A DNA stretch of 64,000 nt, from assembly GCA_963788585.1 (NCBI GenBank), contig CAWBHA010000003.1, forward strand, positions 1,364,001 to 1,428,000. The letters run 5' to 3'. Shown here one piece after another: positions 43,576 to 52,426 of the stretch. The stretch's first letter is position 1. Each line of letters opens with the position of its first letter. The stretch is from Bog-473 sp963788585 (GTDB lineage: Bacteria > Actinomycetota > Acidimicrobiia > Acidimicrobiales > RAAP-2). Under the pieces are notes generated by a model. That model worked only from the letters and a program-made list of their open reading frames with translations. It had not been told where the DNA came from and searched no databases. Position numbers and translations under genes: made by a program.

Positions 43576-44987
43576 AAGAGCGCGTGTGCCGCGGCGCGCC
43601 CGCTGGCGATGCAGGCCGGGATACCGACGCCGTGGTAGGCGGCGCCCGCCACCGACAGCCCGCCGAGACGGGCGATCGCCGCCTCGACCCCCGCCGTGCG
43701 GAGCAGGTGGTGCACCCGGTACTGGGGCAGCGCCTGCGGGTAGCGCGCCACCACCGTCTCCCGCGGCGCGCCGGCCACGCCCATGAGCGCGCCGAGCTCC
43801 TGCCAGGCCCGGCGGGAGACCTCGGCGTCGTCCCAGCCGTCCGGCCGCGGGTCGTCGACGCGCCCCATCGAGGCGCGCAGCAGGATCTCGCCCGCGCGGG
43901 CGAGGTGGGGCCACTTGCGGTCGAGGAAGGTCCCGGCGGTGACGGCCCAGGGGTCGTCACCCCTCCGCCGGTCGTGCCGTGGTACCAAGAAGCCCGTGCC
44001 GTGCAGCGATGCCGGCACGCTGTCGGCCGGGGCGCGGAACGTCACGACGACGACCGAGGCGTAGTCGATGGAGCCGAGGAGGCCCGCCGCCTCGGCGTCG
44101 TGGGCGCGCAGCAGCCCCGCCGTCGCGGGCGCCGGTGCCGCGAGCACCACGCTGTCCGCGTCCTCCCTGCGGTCGCCGCACCACACGGTCCACCCGGGGC
44201 CCGGCCCGGCGCGCGTGAGGCGCTCCGCGGCCGCACCGAGCCGGATCTCGACGCCGCGGGCGCGCAGTCCGGCCGCGAGGGCACCGACGAGCGAGGCCAT
44301 GCCGTGGCGCAGCGCCCAGAACAACGGGGGGCCGTCGGGATCGGGACGCGGCACCTCGGCCCGCAACGCGCGCATGAGGCCGCCTCGTCGCTGCGCCGCC
44401 GCGAGGAGCGCCGGGTAGGTCGCCGCCGCGGACATGTCGTCGACCGAGCCGGCGTGGATGCCGCCGAGGAGGGGGTCGACCAGTGTGTCGACGACGCGCC
44501 GCCCCAGCTTGCGGGCGACGAGCGGCCCGATCGAGCGGTCGCCCATCGGGCCGCGCGCGTCGGGGCGGGGGAGCAGCGCGTCGCGGGCCAGGCCGAAGTC
44601 GCCCCGCAGCCCGACGACGCCGCTGCGCGCCGCCGGCCAGAAGCGGGTGGGGATGCCGAGCGCCTGCGCCTCGGGCAGGGGCCGCAGCCGGCCCCGCGCC
44701 CACACCGAGGCGCCGCGGGTGGCGATGGCCACCAGGTCGTCGCCGAGACCGACTTCGTGGCACAGGTCGACCGCCTCGGGACGGCGGCCCAGGAAGCCGT
44801 CCGGCCCGAGGTCGACGACCCGCCCGCCGAGCGCCGCGCTGCGCAGCGGGCCCCCGAGCCGCGGCGAGGCCTCGAGCAGCACGACCGACGGCGCGTCGGC
44901 GCGGGCGCCGGCACCTCCGCTCAGCTCCCACGCCGCGGCCAGGCCGCTGAGGCCACCCCCGACGACGACGACACGTCCCGGTGTCAC
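43572..44987 (-). CDS. hemG: protoporphyrinogen/coproporphyrinogen oxidase
   Basis: A 471-residue FAD-dependent oxidase of the HemY/CgoX type, removing six hydrogens from the porphyrinogen. The dinucleotide motif VVVVGGGLSGLAAAWEL is at the N-terminus; LGGPLRS and the C-terminal AGAAYHGVGIPACIASG FAD-contact segment match the family. In Gram-positive bacteria the enzyme often acts on coproporphyrinogen III; which substrate is used here cannot be read from this window because no chdC/hemQ is present. GTG 44987 is 1 nt after the hemH stop. Confidence 0.9.
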   Translation of the reverse strand: MTPGRVVVVGGGLSGLAAAWELSGGAGARADAPSVVLLEASPRLGGPLRSAALGGRVVDLGPDGFLGRRPEAVDLCHEVGLGDDLVAIATRGASVWARGRLRPLPEAQALGIPTRFWPAARSGVVGLRGDFGLARDALLPRPDARGPMGDRSIGPLVARKLGRRVVDTLVDPLLGGIHAGSVDDMSAAATYPALLAAAQRRGGLMRALRAEVPRPDPDGPPLFWALRHGMASLVGALAAGLRARGVEIRLGAAAERLTRAGPGPGWTVWCGDRREDADSVVLAAPAPATAGLLRAHDAEAAGLLGSIDYASVVVVTFRAPADSVPASLHGTGFLVPRHDRRRGDDPWAVTAGTFLDRKWPHLARAGEILLRASMGRVDDPRPDGWDDAEVSRRAWQELGALMGVAGAPRETVVARYPQALPQYRVHHLLRTAGVEAAIARLGGLSVAGAAYHGVGIPACIASGRAAAHALL

Positions 44988-44988
44988 G

Positions 44989-45894
44989 TCAGGCGCCGTC
45001 CGCGCCGCGGACCACCTCGGCGAGCACCGCGACGAACGCGGGGTCGTCGTTCAGCGAGGCGGTGCGCACGTAGCCGAGCCCGACGCTGGCCGCGACGCCG
45101 GCCAACTCGACGTCGAGGTCGTAGAGCACCTCGAGGTGGTCCGCCACGAAGCCGATGGGGCACACCACGACGGTGTCGGTCTCCCCCTCGCCGGCCAGGC
45201 GGCGGACTTCGTCGCGGACGTCGGGGCCGAGCCACGGCTCCGGTGTGCGCCCGGCGCTCTGCCACGCCACGTGCCAGCGTGCGAGGCCGGCGGCCCGCGC
45301 CACGAGCCGGGCCGACTCGGCCAATTGTTCCGGGTAGGTGTCACCGGCGGCCCGGACCCGCTCGGGCACCGAGTGCGCGGTGAAGAGCACGGCGGCCCTG
45401 CCCGGCGCGGCCGCCAGCGCATCGCCGACGCGGCGGGCCAGCAGCGCGACGAACCCCGGCTCGGCGTACCAGCGGTCCACCGCCACGAAGGGCATCCCTC
45501 GGCCCTCCAGCGCGGCTGCTGCCCGCTCGAGGTATTCACGGGATCCCATGAAGGAGCCGTGCGGCGTCAGGACGAGACCGACGACGCGTTCGGGGCCGGC
45601 CGCCGCCAGCTCGGCGGCCGCCTCCTCGATGAGGGGGGCGGTGTGCTTGGCGCCGAAGGCGACCAGGTAGCGGCCCGGCGCCTTCGCCGCCAGCGCGTCG
45701 CGCACGGCGTCGACCTGGGCGCGGGTCCGCTCAGCCAGCGGGGACACGCCCCCGATGGCCCGGTAGCGGCCCTCCAGCTCCGCCAGCTGCGTCGCATCGG
45801 GCGGCCGCCCGCGGCGGATGCGCGTGTAGAACGACTCGATCTGCTCGGGGCTGGCCGGGGTGCCGTGCGCCATCAGGAGGACCCCGACGGTCAC
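44989..45894 (-). CDS. hemH: ferrochelatase
   Basis: A 301-residue ferrochelatase inserting Fe2+ into protoporphyrin or coproporphyrin. VLLMAHGTPASPEQIE opens the protein, the iron-site histidine is in FTAHSVPERV, and CPIGFVADHLEVLYDLD is the conserved second half of the active site. Length and order fit the short actinobacterial class. GTG 45894 overlaps the hemE stop as GTGA. Confidence 0.93.
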   Translation of the reverse strand: MTVGVLLMAHGTPASPEQIESFYTRIRRGRPPDATQLAELEGRYRAIGGVSPLAERTRAQVDAVRDALAAKAPGRYLVAFGAKHTAPLIEEAAAELAAAGPERVVGLVLTPHGSFMGSREYLERAAAALEGRGMPFVAVDRWYAEPGFVALLARRVGDALAAAPGRAAVLFTAHSVPERVRAAGDTYPEQLAESARLVARAAGLARWHVAWQSAGRTPEPWLGPDVRDEVRRLAGEGETDTVVVCPIGFVADHLEVLYDLDVELAGVAASVGLGYVRTASLNDDPAFVAVLAEVVRGADGA

Positions 45895-46946
45895 GTGCGA
45901 TCGGTCTCCGCGTGCACGAGCTCGACGACCGCGGCCAGGATGCCCGGGTCGGTCTCGGGCAGGACGCCGTGGCCGAGGTTGAAGACGTGACCGGTGCCGG
46001 TGCCGTCGGCCGCCTGGTCGAGGACGGTGCGCGCCGCGTCCTCGACGACGGGCCACGGGGCCAGGCACAGCGCCGGGTCGAGGTTGCCCTGCACGGCGCA
46101 GACCCCGATGCGCCGGCGCGCCTCGTCGAGCGGCACGCGCCAGTCCACGCCCACGACGTCGGCGCCGGCGGTCCCCATCGTCGCCAGCAACTCGCCCGTG
46201 CCGACGCCGAAGAGGATCGTCGGCACACCGAGGTCGCCGATGCCCTCGAGGACGCGGCGCGTCGACGGCAGGGCGAAACGGTCGTACTCGGCCGGGGAGA
46301 GCGACCCCGCCCAGCTGTCGAAGAGCTGCACGGCCCGCGCCCCGGCCAGCACCTGGGCCCGCAGGGAGGCGACGGCGACGGCGGCCAGCCGGTCGGTCAG
46401 CTGGTCCCACAGCCCGGGCTCGGTGTGCATGAGCGACTTCACGCGGGCGAAGGTGCGCGAGGGGCCGCCCTCCACCAGATAGCTGGCCACGGTGAAGGGG
46501 GCGCCGGCGAACCCGATGAGCGCGACCCCCGACCCGGCCAGCTCGGCGGACACCAGGCGCACCGTCTCGGCCACGTACGGGGCGTCGACGTCCGGCTCGA
46601 AGGGGCGGAGGCGGGACAGGTCGGCCGCGCGGCGGAACGGCTCGGCGACCACGGGGCCGCGGCCGTGCTCCACCTCGACACCGAAGCCGATGGCGTGGAG
46701 GGGGACGACGATGTCCGAGAACACGATGGCGGCGTCGACGCCGTAACGGCGGACCGGCTGGAGGGTCAGCTCGGCCGACAGGGCGGCGTCGCCGATCGCC
46801 GAGAGGATGGAGCCGTCGCCCCGCGCCGCCCGGTACTCGGGCAGCGCCCGCCCGGCCTGGCGCATGAACCAGACCGGCGTGCGGGTGACCGGTTCCCGGA
46901 AGCAGGCGCGCACGAGATCCGTGCGGGCATCTGCCGCCGGGTTCAC
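45891..46946 (-). CDS. hemE: uroporphyrinogen decarboxylase
   Basis: A 351-residue enzyme converting uroporphyrinogen III to coproporphyrinogen III. PVWFMRQAGRALPEYR is the N-terminal signature; FSDIVVPLHAIG and GFAGAPFTVASYLVEGG hold further active-site residues; NLGHGVLPETDP ends the barrel. GTG 46946 overlaps the stop of the upstream YbjQ-like gene by four bases, so YbjQ-like, hemE, hemH, hemG and lnt form one tightly packed minus-strand operon. Confidence 0.95.
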   Translation of the reverse strand: MNPAADARTDLVRACFREPVTRTPVWFMRQAGRALPEYRAARGDGSILSAIGDAALSAELTLQPVRRYGVDAAIVFSDIVVPLHAIGFGVEVEHGRGPVVAEPFRRAADLSRLRPFEPDVDAPYVAETVRLVSAELAGSGVALIGFAGAPFTVASYLVEGGPSRTFARVKSLMHTEPGLWDQLTDRLAAVAVASLRAQVLAGARAVQLFDSWAGSLSPAEYDRFALPSTRRVLEGIGDLGVPTILFGVGTGELLATMGTAGADVVGVDWRVPLDEARRRIGVCAVQGNLDPALCLAPWPVVEDAARTVLDQAADGTGTGHVFNLGHGVLPETDPGILAAVVELVHAETDRT

Positions 46947-47266
46947 CCGATCGGCTCGATCACCGCGGCCGTGCCGTAGGCGCAGATCTCGGTCCAGTTC
47001 CCGCCCATCTCCGAGGTGTCGAAGCGCATGGCCAGGACCGCGTTGCCGCCGCGGGCCTCGGCCTCCTCGACCATGCGCTTGACCACGTCCTCCCGGCTCA
47101 GCTGGAGGTTCTTGGTCATCCCCTTGAGCTCCCCGCCGGCGAGGGACTTGAAGGCCGCGCCGAACTGGGAGCCGACGTTGCGCGAACGGACGGTGAGCCC
47201 GAAGACCTCTCCGAGCACCGACGTGACCCGGTAACCGGGGACGTCGTTCATGGTCGAAATCAACAT
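46943..47266 (-). CDS. YbjQ/DUF74-family protein
   Basis: A 107-residue protein of the YbjQ (heavy-metal-binding-domain) family: YRVTSVLGEVFGLTVRSRN at the N-terminus, a central helix, then GGNAVLAMRFDTSEM and a final strand TEICAYGTAAVIEP. Members form pentamers of uncertain function. ATG 47266 has an AAAGGA Shine-Dalgarno. Four-base overlap with hemE makes it the first gene of the heme operon, which is a notable context for a putative metal-binding protein. Confidence 0.85.
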   Translation of the reverse strand: MLISTMNDVPGYRVTSVLGEVFGLTVRSRNVGSQFGAAFKSLAGGELKGMTKNLQLSREDVVKRMVEEAEARGGNAVLAMRFDTSEMGGNWTEICAYGTAAVIEPIG

Positions 47267-47376
47267 GGGAATCCTTTCGGTCCGGCTCATCGTAGGCGTC
47301 GTCACCCCGGCGTCCCGGGCCCCGGCAGGCGTCTAGACTGGACCGTTTCCCCGGGCCATGGGGAGGAAGGGGAGCG

Positions 47377-49734
47377 GTGCCCGAACATCCCGATCTCACG
47401 GACGAGCAGGAGTACCTCGACCGTGCCTACGACGGGTTGGAGTTCATGCGCGGCGAGGCGCGCCAGATGCTCCAGGGCGTCCTCGATCTGGGCCGGGGCG
47501 GCACCTTCCAGTCCCGCACCGAGCGCGACATCGTGGTGCGGACGAGCCTGGCCCGACTGGAGCAGCTCGACATCGGGGACCAGGCCCTCTACTTCGGCCG
47601 CATCGACCGGCTGCCCGACCCGGGCGCCGACGGCGACGGGCCGGTCCTCGGGGAGTCCTTTCACATCGGGCGCCTCGCCGTGTCGGGCCCCGACCACGAG
47701 CCCCTCGTGGTCGACTGGCGCGCCCCCGTGGCCGAGCCCTTCTACCGCGCCACCGGGCTCGACCCGCAGGGGCTGGCGCGCCGCCGCCACCTGGCCGTGC
47801 GCGGCCGGAGGGTGCTCGGGCTCGAGGACGAGTACTTCGTCGACCCGGGCGGGCAGCCCGCCGCCGCGGTTCCCGCATCCAACGGCGCGGCGGCCCTCGA
47901 CGGCGACGCCGGCGGCGAGCGCCTCCTCTCCGACGGGCTGGTCCTGGGCGGCCCCGGCGCGTTGCTGTCCGCGCTCGGGCAGAGCCGCACGGGGCACATG
48001 GGCGACATCATCGGCACCATCCAGCGCGAACAGGACGAGATCATCCGGTCGCCGCTCCCCGGCGTCCTGGTCGTCCAGGGCGGTCCCGGCACCGGCAAGA
48101 CCGCCGTCGCGCTGCACCGCGCCGCCTACCTGCTCTACACGCACCGCTTTCCGCTCGAGCGCCAGGGCGTGCTCGTCGTCGGCCCGAACCCGCTGTTCCT
48201 GCGTTACATCGAACAGGTCCTCCCGTCGCTCGGCGAGACCGGCGTGAGCCTGTCCACGGTGGCGGGCCTGGTCCCCGAGGTGCGCGTGCGCGGCGCCGAC
48301 GACCCGGTCGTCGCCAAGCTCAAGGGCGACGTGCGCATGGTCAAGGTCCTGGCGCGCGCCGTGCGCACGCGGGAGCGCCCGCTCCGTGACGACGTCGAGA
48401 TCCCCTTCGGTGCGGGCGTGCTCCGGCTGCGGGCGCGGGTGACCGAGGACATCGTCGCCACGGCCCGCCGCCGTCCGGGTACGCACAACGCGCGCCGCCG
48501 CTTCGTCGAATCGCAGGTGCTGCGGGTCCTGGCCGACGAGTACCGGGCCCGGCTCGGTCGCGACGACGCGGCCGAGGAGGCGCAGAGCGCCGAGGAGCAG
48601 AACGACCTGGCGCAGCGGCTGCGGCGCGTCCCCCAGGTGGCGGAGGCGCTCGACCGGATGTGGCCTCGGCTCTCACCCCACGAGTTCCTGCACGACCTCT
48701 TGGGCGCCCCCCCGCTCCTGGCCGCCGCCGCCAAGGGTCTCCTCGGCGCGGGGGAGGTGCAGCGCTTGTACCGCCCGCGCAGCGCCTCCCTCGACCTCGT
48801 GCCGTGGACCGTCGGCGACACCGCGCTCATCGACGAGGCACGGACCCTGCTCGGCCCGCGCCGGCCCCCCCGGGCGAACCGGGCGCGGGCGCAGCGCACC
48901 GAGGAGGTGGCGACGCCGGAGGCGGGGTTCTGGCCCCAGGGCCTGGGGGCGTCCCCCGCGCCGCTCCCGAACCCGGCCGCCGGCACCGAGGACGAGATCC
49001 GCTCCTTCGGGCACATCGTGGTGGACGAGGTCCAGGACCTCTCTCCCATGCAGCTGCGCATGGTGGCGCGCCGGTCGCTCTCGGGCTCCATGACCGTGGT
49101 GGGCGACATCGCGCAGGCCACCGGCCCGTGGGCCCCCGCCGGTTGGGACGACGTGACCCGCCACCTCAGCCCCCAGCGCCCGCCCCGCCTGGTGGAGCTG
49201 ACGGTCAGCTACCGGACCCCGGCCGAGGTGGTGGCGCTGGCGGCGCAGGTCCTCGCGGTCGCCGCGCCCTCGATCACCCCGCCGCGGCCCGTGCGCCAGT
49301 CGGGGCACGGGCCCAGGATCGTCTCGGCGAGCCGGGGATCGCTGGCGGCCACGCTGGCCGACCTCGCCCGCGCCGAGCTGGCGGCCGTGGCAGCGGGCCG
49401 CGTGGCGGTGCTCGGCCCGGACGTGCTCCTGCCCGAGCTGACCCGGGCCCTCGACGAGGCCGGCCTGAATCCGGTCGACCCGCGGGACCCCGCCGGGGAG
49501 GGGCTCGGCGCGGACCTGGTCGTGCTGCCCGCCGACGAGGCCAACGGCCTGGAGTTCGACTCGGTCATCGTCGTCGAGCCGTCGCTGATCGCCGCCGTGG
49601 GCGACGAGCCCCCCGGCGAGGGGCCGCCGGTCGCCACGACACGGGGCCTGCGGACCCTCTATGTCTCCCTGACGCGACCGACCAGGCGACTGACCGTCCT
49701 GCACGCGGCACCGCTCCCCGTCGAGCTGCGCTGA
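47377..49734 (+). CDS. helD: HelD/HelR-type UvrD-like helicase
   Basis: A 785-residue superfamily-1 ATPase of the HelD class, which releases stalled RNA polymerase from DNA. The N-terminal ~200 residues (EQEYLDRAYDGLEFMR, coiled arm, VDWRAPVAEPFYRA) are typical of HelD rather than DNA-repair helicases; Walker A is GGPGTGKTAVALHRAAYLL at ~237, Walker B VVDEVQDLSPMQLRM at ~548, and ELTVSYRTPAEVV plus LYVSLTRPTRRL are late helicase motifs. Some actinobacterial relatives (HelR) also protect against rifamycins; no rifamycin-type regulatory palindrome was seen upstream. A TAGACT box at 47334-47339 and GGGGAGGAAGGGGAG precede GTG 47377. Confidence 0.9.
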   Translation: MPEHPDLTDEQEYLDRAYDGLEFMRGEARQMLQGVLDLGRGGTFQSRTERDIVVRTSLARLEQLDIGDQALYFGRIDRLPDPGADGDGPVLGESFHIGRLAVSGPDHEPLVVDWRAPVAEPFYRATGLDPQGLARRRHLAVRGRRVLGLEDEYFVDPGGQPAAAVPASNGAAALDGDAGGERLLSDGLVLGGPGALLSALGQSRTGHMGDIIGTIQREQDEIIRSPLPGVLVVQGGPGTGKTAVALHRAAYLLYTHRFPLERQGVLVVGPNPLFLRYIEQVLPSLGETGVSLSTVAGLVPEVRVRGADDPVVAKLKGDVRMVKVLARAVRTRERPLRDDVEIPFGAGVLRLRARVTEDIVATARRRPGTHNARRRFVESQVLRVLADEYRARLGRDDAAEEAQSAEEQNDLAQRLRRVPQVAEALDRMWPRLSPHEFLHDLLGAPPLLAAAAKGLLGAGEVQRLYRPRSASLDLVPWTVGDTALIDEARTLLGPRRPPRANRARAQRTEEVATPEAGFWPQGLGASPAPLPNPAAGTEDEIRSFGHIVVDEVQDLSPMQLRMVARRSLSGSMTVVGDIAQATGPWAPAGWDDVTRHLSPQRPPRLVELTVSYRTPAEVVALAAQVLAVAAPSITPPRPVRQSGHGPRIVSASRGSLAATLADLARAELAAVAAGRVAVLGPDVLLPELTRALDEAGLNPVDPRDPAGEGLGADLVVLPADEANGLEFDSVIVVEPSLIAAVGDEPPGEGPPVATTRGLRTLYVSLTRPTRRLTVLHAAPLPVELR

Positions 49735-49762
49735 CCTGGGTATTCATCCGCGCGAGGAGGGA

Positions 49763-49796
49763 CGCGAGACGGCGGACCGTTGGTTGGCGTCTCGCG
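49763..49796 (+). promoter_or_regulatory. 9-bp inverted repeat between helD and ctaE
   Basis: CGCGAGACG (49763-49771) pairs perfectly with CGTCTCGCG (49788-49796) around a 16-nt loop. There is no T-run, so it may be a rho-independent-like helD terminator without a tail, or an operator/leader element for the respiratory operon starting 26 nt further on. Confidence 0.55.
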
Positions 49797-49821
49797 CGCG
49801 CGGTCGGCTAGAAATTCACCT

Positions 49822-50424
49822 GTGACCCAGGCTGTCTCGGCGGAGGTCTCCGCGCCGCAGGGGAAGATCATCCACGACCGGCCTCCGATGCTGGCCATCG
49901 GCGTCATGATCTGGCTGGGCTCCGAGCTGATGTTCTTCAGCGGGCTCTTCGCGGCCTTCTTCACCATCCGGGCCAACACGGTCGGCCCGTGGCCGCCGGC
50001 GGGCACCCAGCTCGACACGCTGCGGGCCGGCATCTTCACCCTCGTCCTGGTGTCGTCGAGCTTCACGATGCAGTACGCCGTGAACCAGTTGGAGTGGCGC
50101 CGGCGGAAGTCGGCTCGGCACTGGATCGTGTGGACCATCATCCTGGGCACCGCGTTCCTCGGCAACCAGGTCTACGAGTGGCTCACCATCCCCACCCGCT
50201 GGTACACGAACTCGTACGGTTCGCTCTTCTACATCATGTCGGGCCTGCACGGCCTGCATGTCTTCATCGGCCTGCTGGCCATGGTCTTCCTGTTGGGCCG
50301 CCTGCGCGGCGACATCGGCGGGGACCCGGGCGAGCTCTCCGCCGTGCAGGGGGTCTCGTACTATTGGCACTTCGTCGACATCGTCTGGGTCGGGCTCTAC
50401 AGTTGCCTGTTCCTCCTCAAGTAG
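49822..50424 (+). CDS. ctaE: cytochrome c oxidase subunit III
   Basis: A 200-residue, five-helix oxidase subunit of the short actinobacterial type. WLGSELMFFSGLFAAFF contains the conserved lipid-site glutamate; FYIMSGLHGLHVFIGL and SYYWHFVDIVWVGLYSCLFL are family hallmarks. GTG 49822 is taken because conservation begins just after it; upstream in-frame codons (from 49780) are unconserved. TAGAAAT ends 6 nt before it. It precedes qcrCAB, the usual actinobacterial order; subunits I and II are not in the window. Confidence 0.93.
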   Translation: MTQAVSAEVSAPQGKIIHDRPPMLAIGVMIWLGSELMFFSGLFAAFFTIRANTVGPWPPAGTQLDTLRAGIFTLVLVSSSFTMQYAVNQLEWRRRKSARHWIVWTIILGTAFLGNQVYEWLTIPTRWYTNSYGSLFYIMSGLHGLHVFIGLLAMVFLLGRLRGDIGGDPGELSAVQGVSYYWHFVDIVWVGLYSCLFLLK

Positions 50425-50426
50425 GC

Positions 50427-51452
50427 GTGCCCCGCGTGCCCACACCACGCAAGTCCGCACCACGCAAGGCCGCACCACGCAAGGCCGTGTTCCGCACCCA
50501 GTTCCTGCTGCCCGCCGGACTGCTGGCCGTCGCGGCGATGGCTTCCCTTGCCATGTTCTTCCCCGGTGCCGCCGCCTCCGCCGCCGGCCATGCCGACGCC
50601 TCACAGGTGACGCTGAACCCGTCGCAGGTGACGACCCGGTCGTGCGGCACGGTGAACATCAAGGGTGTCACCGGTTCGGTGCCCAACGCGGGCAACCCGT
50701 TCATCAGCAGCAGCCGGTTCTGCCTGAACGGCCATCTGATCTCCTACGGCAACCGCTCCATCACCTACGCCAACCCACCGCCGTCGTTCGTCGCCGCGGG
50801 CCGCCTCCTCTTCGCACAGACGTGCTCGAGTTGCCACGGCAACGAGGCCAACGGCGTCGGCCCCGACGGCCAAGCCACCATCGGACCGAACCTGCAGGGC
50901 GTCGGCGCGGCCACGGTGGATTTCTGGGTGAGCACCGGGCGCATGCCCGCCGCTGATGTGAAGGCGGTGGAGGCGGAGCGCCGCGCCACCCGACTCACGC
51001 CGCTCCAGGCGCTCGAGTTGGCCGCCTGGGTCAATTCCTTGGACCCGGCGGTGCCGGCCGTCCCGACGCCGAACCTCGTCGGCACCAACCAGTCCGTGGG
51101 GCAGGACCTGTTCTCCCTCAACTGTGCCGCCTGCCACACCATCACCGGTTCGGGTGACGCGCTGGCCTACGGCACCAACGCGCCCTCGCTGCAGAACAAG
51201 AACGTCACCGCCCAGCAGGTGGTCGAGGCGATCCGCACGGGGCCGGCCAACATGCCCCGGTTCTCGGGCAACCTGACCGACGCGCAGGTGGCCGACATCG
51301 TCTCCTACGTGACCGGCCGTCTCCAGCACGGCAGCAACCCCGGCGGGTTCTCGCTCGGCGGTGTCGGGCCGGTGGCCGAGGGCTTCGTGGCCCTGCTCAT
51401 CGGTGTCGGGGGCCTGGCCCTCATCTGCTTCTGGATCGGGGACCGCTCGTGA
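50427..51452 (+). CDS. qcrC: diheme cytochrome c subunit of the bc1 complex
   Basis: A 341-residue membrane-anchored protein with two c-type heme motifs, CSSCHG (~133) and CAACHT (~233), replacing separate cytochromes c1 and c in actinobacterial bc-aa3 supercomplexes. An N-terminal signal/anchor follows a short basic stretch built from APRK repeats, and a C-terminal helix (ALLIGVGGLALICFW) anchors it. GTG 50427 is 2 nt after ctaE; GTG 50436 is an alternative. Bases ~50444-50488 hold a 15-bp direct repeat coding for the APRK units. Its stop overlaps qcrA. Confidence 0.94.
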   Translation: MPRVPTPRKSAPRKAAPRKAVFRTQFLLPAGLLAVAAMASLAMFFPGAAASAAGHADASQVTLNPSQVTTRSCGTVNIKGVTGSVPNAGNPFISSSRFCLNGHLISYGNRSITYANPPPSFVAAGRLLFAQTCSSCHGNEANGVGPDGQATIGPNLQGVGAATVDFWVSTGRMPAADVKAVEAERRATRLTPLQALELAAWVNSLDPAVPAVPTPNLVGTNQSVGQDLFSLNCAACHTITGSGDALAYGTNAPSLQNKNVTAQQVVEAIRTGPANMPRFSGNLTDAQVADIVSYVTGRLQHGSNPGGFSLGGVGPVAEGFVALLIGVGGLALICFWIGDRS

Positions 51453-52426
51453 GCGACTCGGACCACCAGCCCTCGCGCACCCGGGTGCCCATGCCGGTGG
51501 CCGCGTTGACCGACCCCCACATGGGCGAGGCGGCGCGGCACCCCCAACGGGCCGAGCGCCTCATCGCCGCCATCTTCGTGCTGGCCGCCGTCTTCATGGG
51601 GCTCTTCGGGGCGGCCTACTGGCAGAACTGGAACCCCTGGGCCCTCGGCGGCACGATTGGCGCGGGCCTGTTCCTGCTGGGCTTCGGCCTCACGGCCTGG
51701 GGCAAGTACCTCATGCCGCAGGGCCCCTTTGTCGAGGACCGGCACCGGCTGGCCGGGACCCAGGAGGAGCGCGACGCCATGGCCGCCGCGCTGGTCGAGC
51801 GCTCCGCCGTGGTCGTGAAGCGCCGCAAGATGCTGGGCGGCCTTTTCGCGCTCGGCGCCGGCATCTTCGGCATCGTGGCCCTGTTCCCGTTGCTGCGCTC
51901 GCTCGGGCCCTTGCCCAAGGAATCCTTCGACGTCACCACGTGGCGCCGTGGCACGGTGCTCGTCGACTCGAACGGGCGACCGGTGCGGCGTGAGACCCTC
52001 GTGGTGGGCGGGATCATGACCGTCTACCCGCAGGGGACGGTCTTCCCGAATGCCGGGCCACAGCCCTTCATCACCGACGAGGGCGAGGCCGTCGACCAGA
52101 CGGTCCTGATCCGGCTGTCGGACGAGGAGCTCACTCCGCCCACCATGCCCGGCCGTGAGAGCTGGACGCCTGCCGGGTACGTCGCCTACTCGAAACTGTG
52201 CACGCATCTCGGGTGCCCCGTCGGCCTCTACGAACAGGAGCTCGAACTGCTCGTCTGCCCGTGTCACCAGTCGATGTTCAACGTGCGCAACGGTGCCGTG
52301 CCGCAATTCGGGCCGGCGCCGCGCCCGCTGCCCCAGCTGGCGCTGATGTTCGACGACAACGGCTACCTGGCAGCCCAGGCCCCCTACGATCAGCCTGTCG
52401 GGCCGGGATTCTGGGAGCGCTCATGA
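51449..52426 (+). CDS. qcrA: Rieske iron-sulfur subunit of the bc1 complex
   Basis: A 325-residue Rieske protein. The 2Fe-2S ligands are in CTHLGCPVG and CPCHQSMF near the C-terminus. Three predicted helices in the N-terminal half, rather than one, are characteristic of actinobacterial QcrA. It carries electrons from quinol to QcrC. The start GTG 51449 overlaps the qcrC stop and its own stop overlaps qcrB (ATGA). Confidence 0.95.
   Translation: MSDSDHQPSRTRVPMPVAALTDPHMGEAARHPQRAERLIAAIFVLAAVFMGLFGAAYWQNWNPWALGGTIGAGLFLLGFGLTAWGKYLMPQGPFVEDRHRLAGTQEERDAMAAALVERSAVVVKRRKMLGGLFALGAGIFGIVALFPLLRSLGPLPKESFDVTTWRRGTVLVDSNGRPVRRETLVVGGIMTVYPQGTVFPNAGPQPFITDEGEAVDQTVLIRLSDEELTPPTMPGRESWTPAGYVAYSKLCTHLGCPVGLYEQELELLVCPCHQSMFNVRNGAVPQFGPAPRPLPQLALMFDDNGYLAAQAPYDQPVGPGFWERS

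Noticed and set aside
47267..47376. Rifamycin-associated palindrome upstream of the HelD-type gene
   Set aside because: No long palindrome of that kind is visible; only a TAGACT box and a Shine-Dalgarno.
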